Shown piece after piece: positions 1 through 10,958 of a stretch of 64,000 nt of DNA. The DNA is taken from assembly GCA_000754445.1 (NCBI GenBank), contig JNSD01000002.1, positions 124,001 through 188,000 on the forward strand, in the 5' to 3' direction. A program made the translations under genes and the position numbers. Below the pieces are notes generated by a model, which did not search any database, was not told the DNA's origin, and was given only the letters and a program-made list of their open reading frames with translations. How positions within the stretch are numbered: position 1 is the first letter of the stretch; each line of letters opens with the position of its first letter. Source of the stretch: an actinobacterium acMicro-4. Its GTDB lineage: Bacteria > Actinomycetota > Actinomycetes > Actinomycetales > Microbacteriaceae.

Positions 1-786
<786 letters not shown>

Positions 787-800
787 TCAACGCCCCTACC

Positions 801-1427
801 CTACGAGATTAGCAGGGTCGCAGAGGCTCCAGCGCGGGCCGCCTCGAAACGCTTGGCGACATTTCCCCAATCGACGATGTTCCAAAACGCCTTCACATAG
901 TCCGCTTTGACGTTCTGGTAATCCAGGTAGAAGGCGTGCTCCCACATGTCGAGCTGCAGAAGGGGAATCGTTCCCTGGGCGGTGTTTCCCTGCTGGTCAA
1001 AGAGCTGCTGAATAATCAGACGCTTGCCCACCGGGTCAAAGGACAGCACTCCCCAGCCCGACCCCTGAATACCCATCGAGGCGGCCGTGAAATGGGCCTG
1101 GAACTTGTCGAAGGATCCAAAGAACTCATCGATTGCGGCAGAGAGTTCCCCCTCCGGTGCTCCCCCCGAATTTGGCGCAAGGTTGGTCCAGAAAATGGAG
1201 TGGTTGATGTGTCCGCCGAGGTGGAAAGCGAGATCCTTCTCTAGACGATTGATGTTGGCAAAATTGCCTGTCTCTCTTGCCTCATCGAGCCCAGCGAGAG
1301 CATTGTTCGCTCCATCGACGTAGGCTTTGTGATGCTTGGAGTGATGAAGTTCCATAATTCGAGCGCTGATATGAGGCTCGAGGGCAGCGTAGTCATAGGC
1401 CAGATCCGGCAATACGTAGGGAGACAT
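801..1427 (-). CDS. sodA: Superoxide dismutase, Mn/Fe family
   Basis: Converts superoxide to oxygen and hydrogen peroxide in the cytosol. The 208-residue length is normal. Metal ligands are recognisable: His28 in LHHSKHH, His76 in GGHINHSIFW, and the Asp and His of DMWEHAFY. The stretch GIQGSGWG carries the Gln position typical of manganese or cambialistic enzymes rather than strict iron enzymes, so Mn is the likelier metal (inference). The ATG at 1427 is preceded by AGAAGGA at a normal distance. It lies between whiA and gap on the same strand but has its own plausible promoter. Confidence 0.96.
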   Translation of the reverse strand: MSPYVLPDLAYDYAALEPHISARIMELHHSKHHKAYVDGANNALAGLDEARETGNFANINRLEKDLAFHLGGHINHSIFWTNLAPNSGGAPEGELSAAIDEFFGSFDKFQAHFTAASMGIQGSGWGVLSFDPVGKRLIIQQLFDQQGNTAQGTIPLLQLDMWEHAFYLDYQNVKADYVKAFWNIVDWGNVAKRFEAARAGASATLLIS

Positions 1428-1456
1428 AGCGTCCTTCTGTGGTTTGATGTGAGTTC

Positions 1457-1462
1457 AGTCTA
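1457..1462 (-). promoter_or_regulatory. Candidate -10 element for sodA
   Basis: TAGACT lies 29 bases before the sodA ATG in the 59-base gap after whiA, which would give a short leader containing the AGAAGGA ribosome-binding site. No clear -35 box is visible. A 6-base inverted repeat (GGGCTG/CAGCCC, 1465-1495) around the whiA stop lies just upstream. Confidence 0.4.
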
Positions 1463-1486
1463 AAGGGCTGGGTTACACCGTGTCTG

Positions 1487-2470
1487 TCACAGCCCCTCAA
1501 GACCCTCAGGGACACTGGCCATAGTTGCTGGAATCCCCGCGTCTTCAGCCTTCTTATCGGCCATTGCGAGCAAGCGTCTAATCCGCCCAGCGACAGCGTC
1601 TTTTGTGAGTGGCGGATCTGCGTGGTGGCCAAGCTCATCGAGGCTGGCGTCGCGGAAGGACAGCCGCAACCTGCCCGCGTAGAGAAGATGATCCGGAATC
1701 TCGGGCCCCAGAATCTCCAACGCTCGTTCGACCCGCGCGCAGGCAGCAACAGCGGCCTGCGCTGATCGCCGAAGATTCGCATCATCAAAGTTCACCAGGC
1801 GGTTCGCGGTCGCCCTGACCTCTCTGCGCTCGCGGAGCTTCTCCCACTCCGACACCGCGCCAGGGGCGCCCATTGTCGTCAACAGATCGCTGATTGCGTC
1901 ACCATCACGGACCATGATTCGGTGTGCCATGCGAACCTCACGGGCTTTGGACGCCACGCCCAAGCGCTGCCCAATGCCGACCATGGCCATAGCGGCTTCA
2001 GCGCTCGGAGCAACAATTTCGATTGCAGCAGAGCGTCCCGGTTCGCTAATGCTCCCGCTTGCGAGAAAAGCACCACGCCAGATTGCCGCTAAGTCAGTGA
2101 CAGGTGACGTGGTGAGTTTGTTGGGCAAGCCTCGTACCGGGCGCTTCTTGGCGTCGAGCAGCCCTGTTTGGCGTGCGAGCGTCTCGCCACCCTGCCGGAC
2201 TCTCACGACATAGACCGGGTGGCTTCGATTGCCGGAGGGCTGCATCACCGCCGCGTCGGTGGCCATGCCAAAGAGGTCGCGGATGTCGCGCCGGACGCGC
2301 TTGGCGGCTTCGAGATGGTCCAGCTCAACCTCAACGGCGATATTGCCCGAGATTACGTGGAGCCCACCTGCGAAGCGAAGAATGGTTGAGAGCTCTGCGT
2401 GGCGCTGGGAGGTGTGCTCTGGTGTGACTGTGACGAGTTCGTCTTTGACAGAAACCGTGAGCGAGTGCAT
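1487..2470 (-). CDS. whiA: DNA-binding protein WhiA
   Basis: WhiA proteins combine an N-terminal LAGLIDADG-like domain with a C-terminal helix-turn-helix; in Streptomyces the family controls sporulation and division genes, and it is kept in non-sporulating Gram-positives. The opening [11 protein letters not shown] and the C-terminal [17 protein letters not shown] segment fit the family, and 327 residues is the usual length. The ORF track starts at a TTG (2479), but ATG at 2470 gives the conventional N-terminus, so I use it. The start lies 12 bases after the rapZ stop. yvcK, which commonly sits between rapZ and whiA, is absent here. Confidence 0.95.
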   Translation of the reverse strand: MHSLTVSVKDELVTVTPEHTSQRHAELSTILRFAGGLHVISGNIAVEVELDHLEAAKRVRRDIRDLFGMATDAAVMQPSGNRSHPVYVVRVRQGGETLARQTGLLDAKKRPVRGLPNKLTTSPVTDLAAIWRGAFLASGSISEPGRSAAIEIVAPSAEAAMAMVGIGQRLGVASKAREVRMAHRIMVRDGDAISDLLTTMGAPGAVSEWEKLRERREVRATANRLVNFDDANLRRSAQAAVAACARVERALEILGPEIPDHLLYAGRLRLSFRDASLDELGHHADPPLTKDAVAGRIRRLLAMADKKAEDAGIPATMASVPEGLEGL

Positions 2471-2482
2471 GACTACCAATAC

Positions 2483-3364
2483 CTATTCGCGGCCCAAGTC
2501 CCGATGTTTCAGCGTGACCTGAATATCTGGGTGCTGGCTTAAGTGTGTGAAAAGCGCTTCAGCCATCGCTACCGAGCGATGCCTACCACCGGTACACCCT
2601 ATCGCAAGGGTCGCGAAAGTCTTGTTCTCCCCCTGGTAGCCCTTCAGCACAGTCTCCAAGGACTTCTCGAAGTTCGCAAGGAACTCGACAGCGAGGGGGT
2701 GCCCGGTGACATACTGGGACACATCGGAGTCCTGGCCGGACTGGTGGCGCAATGACTCGTCCCAGTAGGGGTTTGGTAGGAACCTCATATCCGCGACCAT
2801 GTCCACATCCGAGGGCAAACCGTATTTGTATCCAAAACTCATGACGGTCAGGCGAATCTTGGCGTCCCCGGGCTCGCCGTAGACGCTCGCCACGGCCGTG
2901 GAGAGTTGGTGGATATTCATTCCCGTCGTGTCGATGACCAGGTCGCTACGCTCGCGAATCTCCTGCATCAGAGTGCGCTCGGCAGTGATTCCATCCAGCA
3001 GCGTGCCCTCCCCCTGGAGCGGATGAGGCCTGCGCACCTGCTCGAAGCGCTTAACAAGTTGCTCATCGGTGGCATCCAGAAACATCACCTGCACGTGCGA
3101 ATCTTTCGAGAGCTCAACGATGACATCGCGCGCGTCACCAAACATCGTCCCACCCCTAGAGTCCATAACAGCCGCGACTTTGGGCATACCTGCCGTGGGG
3201 TCCTCAGACAGCGCGACAAGCGGCTTTAACATCTGAGGCGGAAGGTTATCCACCACATACCAACCGTGGTCTTCCAGCGAATTGGCAGCCGTCGAGCGCC
3301 CAGCCCCCGACATTCCGGTGACAATCAGGACCGCTTTGTCGGCTGGGTCGGAGGGGGCCATCAT
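2483..3364 (-). CDS. rapZ: RapZ/YvcJ-family nucleotide-binding protein
   Basis: P-loop protein of the RapZ (RNase adapter)/YvcJ family, 293 residues. The Walker A-like GMSGAGRST lies near residues 17-25 and the conserved C-terminal GCTGGRHRSVAMAEAL is intact. In enterobacteria RapZ controls decay of the glmZ small RNA; in actinobacteria the role is not settled and the name reflects homology. The start ATG overlaps the uvrC TGA (ATGA), so translation is probably coupled. ATG occurs twice in tandem (3364, 3361); either could be used. Confidence 0.93.
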   Translation of the reverse strand: MMAPSDPADKAVLIVTGMSGAGRSTAANSLEDHGWYVVDNLPPQMLKPLVALSEDPTAGMPKVAAVMDSRGGTMFGDARDVIVELSKDSHVQVMFLDATDEQLVKRFEQVRRPHPLQGEGTLLDGITAERTLMQEIRERSDLVIDTTGMNIHQLSTAVASVYGEPGDAKIRLTVMSFGYKYGLPSDVDMVADMRFLPNPYWDESLRHQSGQDSDVSQYVTGHPLAVEFLANFEKSLETVLKGYQGENKTFATLAIGCTGGRHRSVAMAEALFTHLSQHPDIQVTLKHRDLGRE

Positions 3365-5256
3365 GTCCTCGAGGGTAGGGATGTCTTCATGCTAGCGCCG
3401 GCAACCTCCGGATTCCCGAAGTGCGCGACGATGGTGTCGGCGACCCGAGGCCCTACCCCCTCCACCTCAAGGAGCTGATCTCGGGAAGCCTTCTTCACCC
3501 GGGTGACCGACCCAAAGTGTCGTAACAGGCTCTTGACTGTGGTCGGCCCAACGCCGTCAATGTCTGAGAGCTCGGACCCCAGCACACGAGCGCGGGTGCT
3601 GCGTTGATAGCGCAGTGCAACCCGGTGCGCTTCGTCTCGAACGCGCTGGAGCAGAAACATCCCATCACTCGAGCGCGGGAGAATGACGGGGTAGGCAGCA
3701 CCCGGCATCCACACCTCTTCAAGTTTCTTGGCCAGGCCGCAGACCGGGATATCGATGCCTGCCTCCTCAAGTGCTCGCTTGGCAGCGTTGACCTGGGGAA
3801 GCCCACCATCGATTACCAGGAGGCCGGGTGGGTACGAAAAGCCCTTGCGTTCGGATTCGCCTTCCTCGGGTGGTGCCGTCAACCGCTGGAGGCGGCGAGA
3901 CACGACCTGCCAAATTGCTTCCGTGTCGTCCCGTGCGTTGCTGATGGCAAACTTGCGGTAGTGCTCGCGCCTGGGAATGCCATCCTCAAAAACCACCATC
4001 GAGGCAACCGGGTTGTCCCCTCCCAAATGCGATACATCAAAGCACTCAATGCGCAAAGGGGCCTCGGGAAGTGCGAGGGCGTTGTGAATCTCCGCTAGTG
4101 CGCGGGAGCGGGCCTGCGGGTCAGTCGTCTTGGAGCCGACATAGCTCTGCAGAGTGTGTTCGGCGTTGATGGCGACAGTGCGCTGCAACTCTGCTAGCTC
4201 TCCGCGCTGGGCAACCCGGAGAGACACCTTTCCGGAGAGCCCGGCATCAGCGCGTAGCGCCGAGAGTTGCTCTTCCCACCCGTCGGAGAGGACTGGAAGG
4301 TTCGGAACAACCACAACTCGGGCGGGTGGGGAGGCCTCGAATCCGTCACGGAGGATGAGCTCGACAAGGTTCTCCTCCAGCGCGCCCTCCAGAATGAAGC
4401 CCTGTGATGAGCGAATGCGCCCGCTCCTCACCCGGAACACATGAGCTGCTGACACCAGTGCTTCCCCCGCCACTGCGAAGATGTCTGCATCGACGTCCTC
4501 GCCTAACACCATGGTGTTCTTCATCAGGATGGTGTTGATCGCATCGACTCGGTCACGAAGTTTGGCGGCGCGTTCGAAGTCAAGCGCATCAGCTGCAACC
4601 CGCATGGATTCCTGCAACTCCCGGACCACTCCAGAGTCATGACCCTCCATAAAAGACGCCAACGACAGGGCGAGAGCCTTGTGATCTGGCTGACTCACGC
4701 GGCTGACACAGGGGGCAGCGCATTTGCCGATATCGCCGAGCAAGCAGGGCCTCCCGGCCCTCTGAGCCTTGGTGTACACGGTGTCTGAACAGGAGCGCAC
4801 GGGGAACGCCTTGAGGATGGTGGAGAGCGTGTCACGCAGCGCTCCTGCTGTGTGAAAGGGACCAAAATACCTCGCACCTTTGATGCCCTTCTTCCGTGCC
4901 AAGAACACCCGTGGGACACTCTCAGACACGGTCAGCACCAGGTAGGGGTAGGACTTGTCGTCCCGGAATCGCACATTGAACTCGGGCGAGAACTCTTTGA
5001 TCCAGAGAAACTCAAGCTGCAGCGCCTGCCTCTCTGTGGGCACTAGCGTCCAATCGAGCGACTGCGCGGAGTCAACCATGCGTCGGGTTCGCTCGTGGAG
5101 TTTGCCGGGTTCCTGAAAGTAGCTGGTCAGGCGCGACCGGAGGTTCTTGGCCTTTCCTACGTAAATGACGGTGCCCCTCGCGTTCATAAAGCGATAGACA
5201 CCCGGTGATTGGGGGATATCACCGGTTCGGGGTTGCCAGGAGTGCCGAGGGGTCAT
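3361..5256 (-). CDS. uvrC: Excinuclease ABC subunit C
   Basis: Makes both incisions in nucleotide excision repair after UvrA/UvrB find the lesion. Domains in order: GIY-YIG nuclease (GVYRF...VIYVGKAKNLRSRL, residues about 19-50), a UVR motif near residue 225 (ALDFERAAKLRDRV), an RNase H-like C-terminal nuclease, and tandem helix-hairpin-helices (DIDGVGPTTV and EVEGVGPRVA). The length of 631 residues is normal. It starts 2 bases after the uvrA stop (TAGCCATG) with no visible Shine-Dalgarno, suggesting coupling to uvrA. Confidence 0.98.
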   Translation of the reverse strand: MTPRHSWQPRTGDIPQSPGVYRFMNARGTVIYVGKAKNLRSRLTSYFQEPGKLHERTRRMVDSAQSLDWTLVPTERQALQLEFLWIKEFSPEFNVRFRDDKSYPYLVLTVSESVPRVFLARKKGIKGARYFGPFHTAGALRDTLSTILKAFPVRSCSDTVYTKAQRAGRPCLLGDIGKCAAPCVSRVSQPDHKALALSLASFMEGHDSGVVRELQESMRVAADALDFERAAKLRDRVDAINTILMKNTMVLGEDVDADIFAVAGEALVSAAHVFRVRSGRIRSSQGFILEGALEENLVELILRDGFEASPPARVVVVPNLPVLSDGWEEQLSALRADAGLSGKVSLRVAQRGELAELQRTVAINAEHTLQSYVGSKTTDPQARSRALAEIHNALALPEAPLRIECFDVSHLGGDNPVASMVVFEDGIPRREHYRKFAISNARDDTEAIWQVVSRRLQRLTAPPEEGESERKGFSYPPGLLVIDGGLPQVNAAKRALEEAGIDIPVCGLAKKLEEVWMPGAAYPVILPRSSDGMFLLQRVRDEAHRVALRYQRSTRARVLGSELSDIDGVGPTTVKSLLRHFGSVTRVKKASRDQLLEVEGVGPRVADTIVAHFGNPEVAGASMKTSLPSRT

Positions 5257-5258
5257 GG

Positions 5259-8126
5259 CTAGAGGGTGTGAAGCAACTCTTTGAGAAAAGCGCCGGTGTG
5301 CGAAGTCTTGTGTTGGGCAATGGTCTCGGGGGTTCCCTCAACAACGACCTTTCCACCACCGGAGCCACCCTCGGGACCGAGGTCAATGATCCAGTCGGAG
5401 GCACGGATGACATCCAGGTTGTGTTCAATGACCACAACGGTGTTGCCCTTGTCTGCGAGTCCCTGCAGAACGTGAAGGAGCTTCTTGACGTCATGAAAAT
5501 GCAGCCCAGTGGTCGGCTCGTCGAGCACATAGATTGTCCGACCCGTCGAGCGCCGCTGGAGCTCAGTCGCCAACTTTACCCGTTGAGCTTCACCACCGGA
5601 GAGTGTTGTCGCTGACTGACCCAGTCGGACATAGCCAAGCCCCACGTCCACCAGAGTGTCGAGGTAGCGGGCGATACTGCTGATGGGCTCGAAGAACGTC
5701 GCAGCTTCCTCAATGGGCATGTTCAAAACGTCAGCAATGGTCTTGCCCTTGTAGTGGACTTGGAGTGTCTCCCTGTTATACCGGGCACCGTGGCAGACCT
5801 CGCAGTCCACGTAGACATCGGGCAGGAAATTCATTTCAATCGTGATCGTTCCATCACCCGAGCAGTTCTCACAGCGACCACCCTTGACGTTGAAGCTAAA
5901 GCGACCCGGTTGATACCCGCGCATCTTTGACTCGGCGGTCTCGGCAAACAGGGCACGAATCTTGTCGAACACACCGGTGTAGGTTGCGGGGTTGCTCCTC
6001 GGGGTGCGCCCGATGGGGGCCTGGTCGACGTGCACAATCTTGTCAAGCTGCTCAAGCCCCCGAATGCGGGTGTGTTGACCAGGAACATGCCTCGCTCCGT
6101 TGAGAACGTTGGCTAACTGCCGATAGACGATGTCATTGATGAGAGAGGACTTTCCTGAGCCGCTCACGCCAGTCACAGCAACGAACACGCCGAGAGGAAT
6201 CTCGACGTCAATGTTCGCCAAGTTGTTTGCCCTGGCACCCTCGACGCGAATGACTCTGTTCGGGTCTACGACGCGTTTTGGCCGATCCTCCACAACCTGT
6301 GAGCTCTTGTTCAGATATCCCGCCGTGATGGAGCGCTTCTCGGTGTGGAGGGACGCGAGAGACCCCGAGTGGACGACCTCTCCCCCGTGCTCGCCCGCGC
6401 CTGGACCAATGTCAACGACCCAGTCGGCGGTCTCGATTGTTTCTTCATCGTGCTCAACGACGATGAGGGTGTTCCCTAGGTCCCGAAGCTTAATCAAGGT
6501 ATCAATCAGGCGACGATTGTCCCTCTGGTGTAGGCCGATGCTGGGTTCATCCAGAACGTAGAGCACGCCAGTGAGACCCGAACCGATTTGGGTTGCCAGT
6601 CGGATGCGCTGCGCCTCGCCGCCGGAGAGTGAGCCAGCGGCGCGGGACATGCTGAGGTAGTTGAGCCCAACCTCGAGGAGGAACTCCAGGCGCGCTCCAA
6701 TTTCTCGGAGAATCGGCTGCGCGATGGACTGGTCACGCTCCCCCAGTGAGAGCGATGCCATAAAGTCGTGCGCACCCGAAAGGCTCATGGACGCCACTTC
6801 AGATATTGAGCGGCCTCCCACCCGCACGGCAAGAATTTCTGGTTTCAAACGCTGACCGTTGCACGTCCCGCACTCGATTTCCCTCAGATAGTCGGAGAAG
6901 CGTTGCTTGCTCCACTCGCTATCGGTCTCGTGATACTTCCTCTCGATGTAGGGAACAACGCCCTCAAACCCGCTGGAATACTTGACGTCGCGCCCGAAGC
7001 GATTGCGGTAACGAACGGTGAGCTCAAAGTTGTTGCCCTGTAAGACCGCGTCCCTGATTCCTTCGGGGAGCTGAGCCCACGGCGTGTCCAGGGAAAAATC
7101 GAGATCATCCGCCAGGCTCTTCAGGAGATTGCGGAAATAGCCGTAGAGGCCCTTTCCTGGCTGGGTCCAGGGGCGAATCGCTCCCTCGTTGATGCTGAGC
7201 TCGTCATCCCCAATGACCATCGCCGGGTCCACCGCCATCGTGAACCCGAGACCCGAACACGCCGGGCACGCTCCAAAGGGTGAGTTGAACGAAAAGGTGC
7301 GAGGTTCAATCTCTGACAGCGCAACCGCGCAACCGGTAGGGCAACTGAGTCGTTCACTGAAGGTCTGGGTGCTCTCTGGCCCGTCGTCGTCAACAGCGTT
7401 AATCATGACGGTGCCGTCTGCGAGTTTCAAGGCGGTCTCCAGCGAATCCGTCAGTCTGCCCAGAATGTCGGCGCCCATCACCAGGCGGTCAACGACGACT
7501 TCGATGTCGTGTTTCTTTGTCTTCTGGAGAGCTGGAGCCTCGGATAGTGAAACGACAATGCCATCGATTCGTGCTCTGGCGAAACCCTGCGAGTTCAGCG
7601 AACGCAAGAGATCTTGGAACTCGCCTTTGCGTCCAGCCACAACGGGCGCGAGAATCTGGAACCGCCAACCTTCAGGGCGGCCCATGATGGTGTCCGCGAT
7701 GGTTTGCACGCTCTGCCTCGCTATCGGCGAATCGCAGTTCACGCAGTGCGCAATTCCCGTCCTGGCCCAGAGCAACCGCAGATAGTCATAAATCTCGGTG
7801 ATTGTCCCCACGGTGCTTCGCGGGTTTCGGTTCGTTGACTTTTGGTCAATGGACACCGCGGGCGAGAGACCCTCGATGACGTCCACATCGGGTCTATCCA
7901 CCTGACCAAGAAACTGCCTGGCGTAGGCAGACAACGACTCGACGTAGCGCCGTTGGCCCTCTGCAAAGATCGTGTCGAAAGCCAGCGAAGACTTGCCAGA
8001 ACCGGACAAACCGGTGAATACCACCAGTGAATCTCTTGGAATTACCAGGTCGACGTTCTTGAGATTGTGGACACGTGCCCCCTTGACGGTGAGCACGGAG
8101 CTCGACTTCGGTTTCTGGATAGGCAC
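5259..8126 (-). CDS. uvrA: Excinuclease ABC subunit A
   Basis: DNA-damage-sensing ATPase of nucleotide excision repair. It has two ABC modules: Walker [10 protein letters not shown] near residue 40 and GVSGSGKSS in the second half, each paired with an LSGGEAQR signature. Zinc-binding cysteines are seen in CPTGC...CPAC and CENC...CEVC. The 955-residue length is complete. The start is GTG (8126) with no Shine-Dalgarno; a TAGACT hexamer 7 bases upstream suggests a leaderless transcript. It is separated from uvrB by 48 bases and is followed closely by uvrC. No LexA-like operator was recognised upstream. Confidence 0.98.
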   Translation of the reverse strand: MPIQKPKSSSVLTVKGARVHNLKNVDLVIPRDSLVVFTGLSGSGKSSLAFDTIFAEGQRRYVESLSAYARQFLGQVDRPDVDVIEGLSPAVSIDQKSTNRNPRSTVGTITEIYDYLRLLWARTGIAHCVNCDSPIARQSVQTIADTIMGRPEGWRFQILAPVVAGRKGEFQDLLRSLNSQGFARARIDGIVVSLSEAPALQKTKKHDIEVVVDRLVMGADILGRLTDSLETALKLADGTVMINAVDDDGPESTQTFSERLSCPTGCAVALSEIEPRTFSFNSPFGACPACSGLGFTMAVDPAMVIGDDELSINEGAIRPWTQPGKGLYGYFRNLLKSLADDLDFSLDTPWAQLPEGIRDAVLQGNNFELTVRYRNRFGRDVKYSSGFEGVVPYIERKYHETDSEWSKQRFSDYLREIECGTCNGQRLKPEILAVRVGGRSISEVASMSLSGAHDFMASLSLGERDQSIAQPILREIGARLEFLLEVGLNYLSMSRAAGSLSGGEAQRIRLATQIGSGLTGVLYVLDEPSIGLHQRDNRRLIDTLIKLRDLGNTLIVVEHDEETIETADWVVDIGPGAGEHGGEVVHSGSLASLHTEKRSITAGYLNKSSQVVEDRPKRVVDPNRVIRVEGARANNLANIDVEIPLGVFVAVTGVSGSGKSSLINDIVYRQLANVLNGARHVPGQHTRIRGLEQLDKIVHVDQAPIGRTPRSNPATYTGVFDKIRALFAETAESKMRGYQPGRFSFNVKGGRCENCSGDGTITIEMNFLPDVYVDCEVCHGARYNRETLQVHYKGKTIADVLNMPIEEAATFFEPISSIARYLDTLVDVGLGYVRLGQSATTLSGGEAQRVKLATELQRRSTGRTIYVLDEPTTGLHFHDVKKLLHVLQGLADKGNTVVVIEHNLDVIRASDWIIDLGPEGGSGGGKVVVEGTPETIAQHKTSHTGAFLKELLHTL

Positions 8127-8133
8127 GACTCTC

Positions 8134-8139
8134 AGTCTA
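8134..8139 (-). promoter_or_regulatory. Candidate leaderless -10 element of uvrA
   Basis: TAGACT with 7 bases to the GTG start and no Shine-Dalgarno between. This matches the TANNNT-N6/7-start geometry known for leaderless actinobacterial mRNAs. Confidence 0.6.
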
Positions 8140-8174
8140 GGCAGTGCGCTGTGCCTATCCTGCGAGAGCGGGGG

Positions 8175-10226
8175 CTAGCCGGTTGCGTCAGTGAGTTGCC
8201 GGAGCTCCCGCTTAAGGTCGACAACCTCGTCTCGGAGTTTTCCCGCCAGCTCGAATTTTAGTTCAGAGGACGCCTGCATCATCTGGGCCGTCACAGTCGC
8301 GATGAGTCCTGCGAGCTCGTCGGCGCCCCCACGCAACTCGGTGGGGCGATGGAACCCTTCCCCAGCACTTCCCGCCACCTGACCAATCAGTGCCTGCGTA
8401 TCGGCCTGCTCTCTGGCGAGCACCGAGGTGATATCTGCAATTTTTTTCCTCAGCGGGGTCGGGTCTATGTTGTTGGCCCGGTTGTACTCAACCTGGAGCG
8501 CGCGACGTCGATCGGTTTCGGAGATGGCAAAGGCCATCGACTTAGTAATCGTTGACGCATACATGTGGACCTCGCCTGAGACATTACGGGCCGCTCTACC
8601 AATCGTCTGAATGAGGGAGGTTGAGGAGCGGAGAAAGCCCTCCTTGTCTGCGTCCAGAATCGCGACGAGGGAGACTTCGGGCAGGTCAAGACCCTCCCTC
8701 AGCAGATTGATGCCCACCAGCACGTCAAACACACCAGCACGCAACTCCGTCAAGAGCTCGACGCGTCGGAGCGTGTCGACATCGGAATGTAGATAGCGAA
8801 CCTTGACGCCCGCCTCATCGAGATAATCGGTCAGGTCTTCGGACATTTTCTTCGTCAGCGTCGTCACGAGAACCCTCTCGTTGCGCTCGACACGACGCCG
8901 AATCGACTCGAGAAGATCATCAATTTGGCCCTCAACCGGCTTGACCACAATCTGGGGGTCAATGAGGCCGGTGGGCCGAATAATCTGCTCGACAACCCCG
9001 TCTGAGACCCCGAGCTCATAGGGTCCAGGCGTCGCAGAGAGATACATCTTCTGACCGGTTCGCCCCAAGAACTCATCGAAACGCAGCGGTCTGTTGTCCA
9101 TGGCGCTCGGAAGCCTGAAGCCATGCTCGACGAGCGTGCGCTTACGAGAGGCGTCACCTTCATACATGCCGCCAATTTGGGGGACTGTGACGTGGGACTC
9201 GTCGATGACGGTCAAGAAATCTTCGGGGAAGTAATCGAGAAGACAGTTCGGCGCTTCGCCGGGTTGGCGGCCATCAATGTGCCGGGAATAGTTCTCGATT
9301 CCCGAGCAGAAGCCAAGCTGCTCGATCATCTCGAGGTCGTAGGTCGTGCGCATCCGCAGACGCTGAGCTTCAAGGAGCTTTCCGGCTGTCTCCAGTTCAC
9401 CGACGCGTTCCTCCAGCTCTGCTCTAATCCCCAAGACCGCTCGCTTCATGGTCTCCGGTGAGGCAGCATAGTGGGTTGCCGGGAATACGCTGACCGTCTC
9501 CAATGACTCGATGGTGCTTCCGGTAAGGGGATGAAGCGAGGCTAGAGACTCAATCTCATCGCCAAACATGTCAATCCGAAGTGCGAGTTCTTCATAGACC
9601 GGAATGATCTCGATAGTGTCGCCCCTCACCCGAAAGGTGCCCCGCTCAAAGGCGATGTCATTGCGTTCATACTGCATCTGCACGAACGCCTTGATCAGCG
9701 CTTCGCGCGAGATTCGCTGCCCTATCTGCAGGGGAACCATGGCCTCGAAGTAGTCTTCCGGCGCACCGAGGCCATAGATACACGACACCGTGGAGACCAC
9801 GACGACGTCGCGGCGGCTCAGCAGCGCGTTCGTAGTGGAGTGGCGAAGGCGCTCAACTTCGGCGTTAACGGAACTGTCTTTTTCGATGAAGGTGTCTGTT
9901 TGGGGCACATAGGCCTCTGGTTGGTAGTAGTCGTAATACGACACGAAATACTCGACCGCATTGTGGGGAAGCATCTCTCGCAGCTCAGTAGCCAACTGAG
10001 CTGCCAAGGTCTTGTTGTGGGCCAACACCAGGGTGGGGCGCTGAAGGCGCTCGATCAACCAGGCTGTGGTGGCAGACTTGCCCGTGCCCGTTGCTCCCAG
10101 AAGCACCACGTCGGCTTCTCCGGCCAGAAATCTGTGCTCGAGTTCGTCCAGGGCCTTCGGCTGGTCACCGCTCGGGGTGTAGTCGCTGACGACCTCAAAA
10201 GGCCGGAAGGCGCGACGTGAATCCAT
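8175..10226 (-). CDS. uvrB: Excinuclease ABC subunit B
   Basis: Damage-verifying helicase-like subunit that loads UvrC. Walker [14 protein letters not shown] lies near residue 43, the [10 protein letters not shown] beta-hairpin region follows, and the helicase DESH motif and a C-terminal UVR motif ([18 protein letters not shown]) are all present. The 683-residue length is normal. ATG at 10226 lies 9 bases after the coaE stop, with no Shine-Dalgarno; a TAGGCT hexamer whose TAG is the coaE stop lies 6 bases before the ATG. Confidence 0.98.
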   Translation of the reverse strand: MDSRRAFRPFEVVSDYTPSGDQPKALDELEHRFLAGEADVVLLGATGTGKSATTAWLIERLQRPTLVLAHNKTLAAQLATELREMLPHNAVEYFVSYYDYYQPEAYVPQTDTFIEKDSSVNAEVERLRHSTTNALLSRRDVVVVSTVSCIYGLGAPEDYFEAMVPLQIGQRISREALIKAFVQMQYERNDIAFERGTFRVRGDTIEIIPVYEELALRIDMFGDEIESLASLHPLTGSTIESLETVSVFPATHYAASPETMKRAVLGIRAELEERVGELETAGKLLEAQRLRMRTTYDLEMIEQLGFCSGIENYSRHIDGRQPGEAPNCLLDYFPEDFLTVIDESHVTVPQIGGMYEGDASRKRTLVEHGFRLPSAMDNRPLRFDEFLGRTGQKMYLSATPGPYELGVSDGVVEQIIRPTGLIDPQIVVKPVEGQIDDLLESIRRRVERNERVLVTTLTKKMSEDLTDYLDEAGVKVRYLHSDVDTLRRVELLTELRAGVFDVLVGINLLREGLDLPEVSLVAILDADKEGFLRSSTSLIQTIGRAARNVSGEVHMYASTITKSMAFAISETDRRRALQVEYNRANNIDPTPLRKKIADITSVLAREQADTQALIGQVAGSAGEGFHRPTELRGGADELAGLIATVTAQMMQASSELKFELAGKLRDEVVDLKRELRQLTDATG

Positions 10227-10232
10227 GCACCA

Positions 10233-10238
10233 AGCCTA
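10233..10238 (-). promoter_or_regulatory. Candidate leaderless -10 element of uvrB, overlapping the coaE stop codon
   Basis: TAGGCT, 6 bases before the uvrB ATG. Its first three bases are the coaE TAG stop codon. Confidence 0.6.
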
Positions 10239-10886
10239 GGGCGCGAGGGTTGTGTACCGAGCTTGCGCTTCGACCAGTCGATCTGGCCAGCACTCCGCGA
10301 GCACACGGTAGAGAACGCGTGCTCTGGCAACAGTGTCGTCCTCTGTTCCACTGGCGTCAATGACGATGTCGGCCAGTGCCAACCTCTCTTCATCTGAACC
10401 TTGCGCAGCAACCCTCGCCGCCGCCTCAGCGTCGCTGAGCGCGCGGTGTTCTCGGAGTCGTCGCTTGCGTTCGTCGGTGGGCGCATGGACTACCACGACA
10501 AGGTCAAATTCCTCGGCGCGAGCCGACTCCGTAAGCAAAGGAATGGCATACACCAAGACTCGACCGGGCGCCGCAACGCTTGCGTGACTAAACGCACTTC
10601 TGGAGAGCTCCTGGACAACGGGATGAACGATGAGCTCAAGGTCACCTCGGGCAACAGGGTCGGAGAACACAATGGCGCCAAGCGCAGCCCTATCGAGCTC
10701 CCCCGATGCGTCAATGACTGTTTTCCCAAATCGGGCCTCTATGGCCGCCAGTGCTCGTCCTCCGCGCTGCACTGCTTGCCGGGCTAGAACATCGGCATCA
10801 ACAACGAGGGCCCCCAGCTGCTCCAGAACCGCTGTCACGGTACTTTTGCCGGCAGCGATTCCGCCGGTGAGAGCAACAATGGGCAT
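10236..10886 (-). CDS. coaE: Dephospho-CoA kinase
   Basis: Phosphorylates dephospho-CoA at the ribose 3' position, the last step of coenzyme A synthesis. The P-loop GGIAAGKST is at residues 8-16, followed by the substrate-region segment VVDADVLAR. Length 216 residues; the kinase core takes up about 195 and the C-terminal tail is variable. The ATG at 10886 has TAGGCT exactly 6 bases upstream and no Shine-Dalgarno, so it is probably leaderless. The upstream gene rpsA is separated by a strong hairpin, which makes an independent transcript likely. Confidence 0.96.
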   Translation of the reverse strand: MPIVALTGGIAAGKSTVTAVLEQLGALVVDADVLARQAVQRGGRALAAIEARFGKTVIDASGELDRAALGAIVFSDPVARGDLELIVHPVVQELSRSAFSHASVAAPGRVLVYAIPLLTESARAEEFDLVVVVHAPTDERKRRLREHRALSDAEAAARVAAQGSDEERLALADIVIDASGTEDDTVARARVLYRVLAECWPDRLVEAQARYTTLAP

Positions 10887-10892
10887 AGCGAG

Positions 10893-10898
10893 AGCCTA
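10893..10898 (-). promoter_or_regulatory. Candidate leaderless -10 element of coaE
   Basis: TAGGCT with 6 bases (CTCGCT) to the coaE ATG, lying between the rpsA hairpin and coaE. Confidence 0.65.
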
Positions 10899-10914
10899 GC
10901 GAGCTGCTAACGCA

Positions 10915-10945
10915 GTATGGCCTTGCTTCAGAAGCAAGGCCATAC
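10915..10945 (-). terminator. Perfect 14-bp hairpin after rpsA
   Basis: GTATGGCCTTGCTT and its exact reverse complement are separated by three bases, starting 13 bases past the rpsA stop codon. No U tract follows, as is common for intrinsic-like terminators in GC-rich actinobacteria. It could equally protect the rpsA mRNA 3' end. Confidence 0.75.
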
Positions 10946-10958
10946 CGTGACGAGAGAT

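Noticed and set aside
8127-8174. LexA (SOS) operator before uvrA
   Set aside because: No GAAC-N4-GTTC-like palindrome was recognised in the uvrA or uvrB upstream regions.
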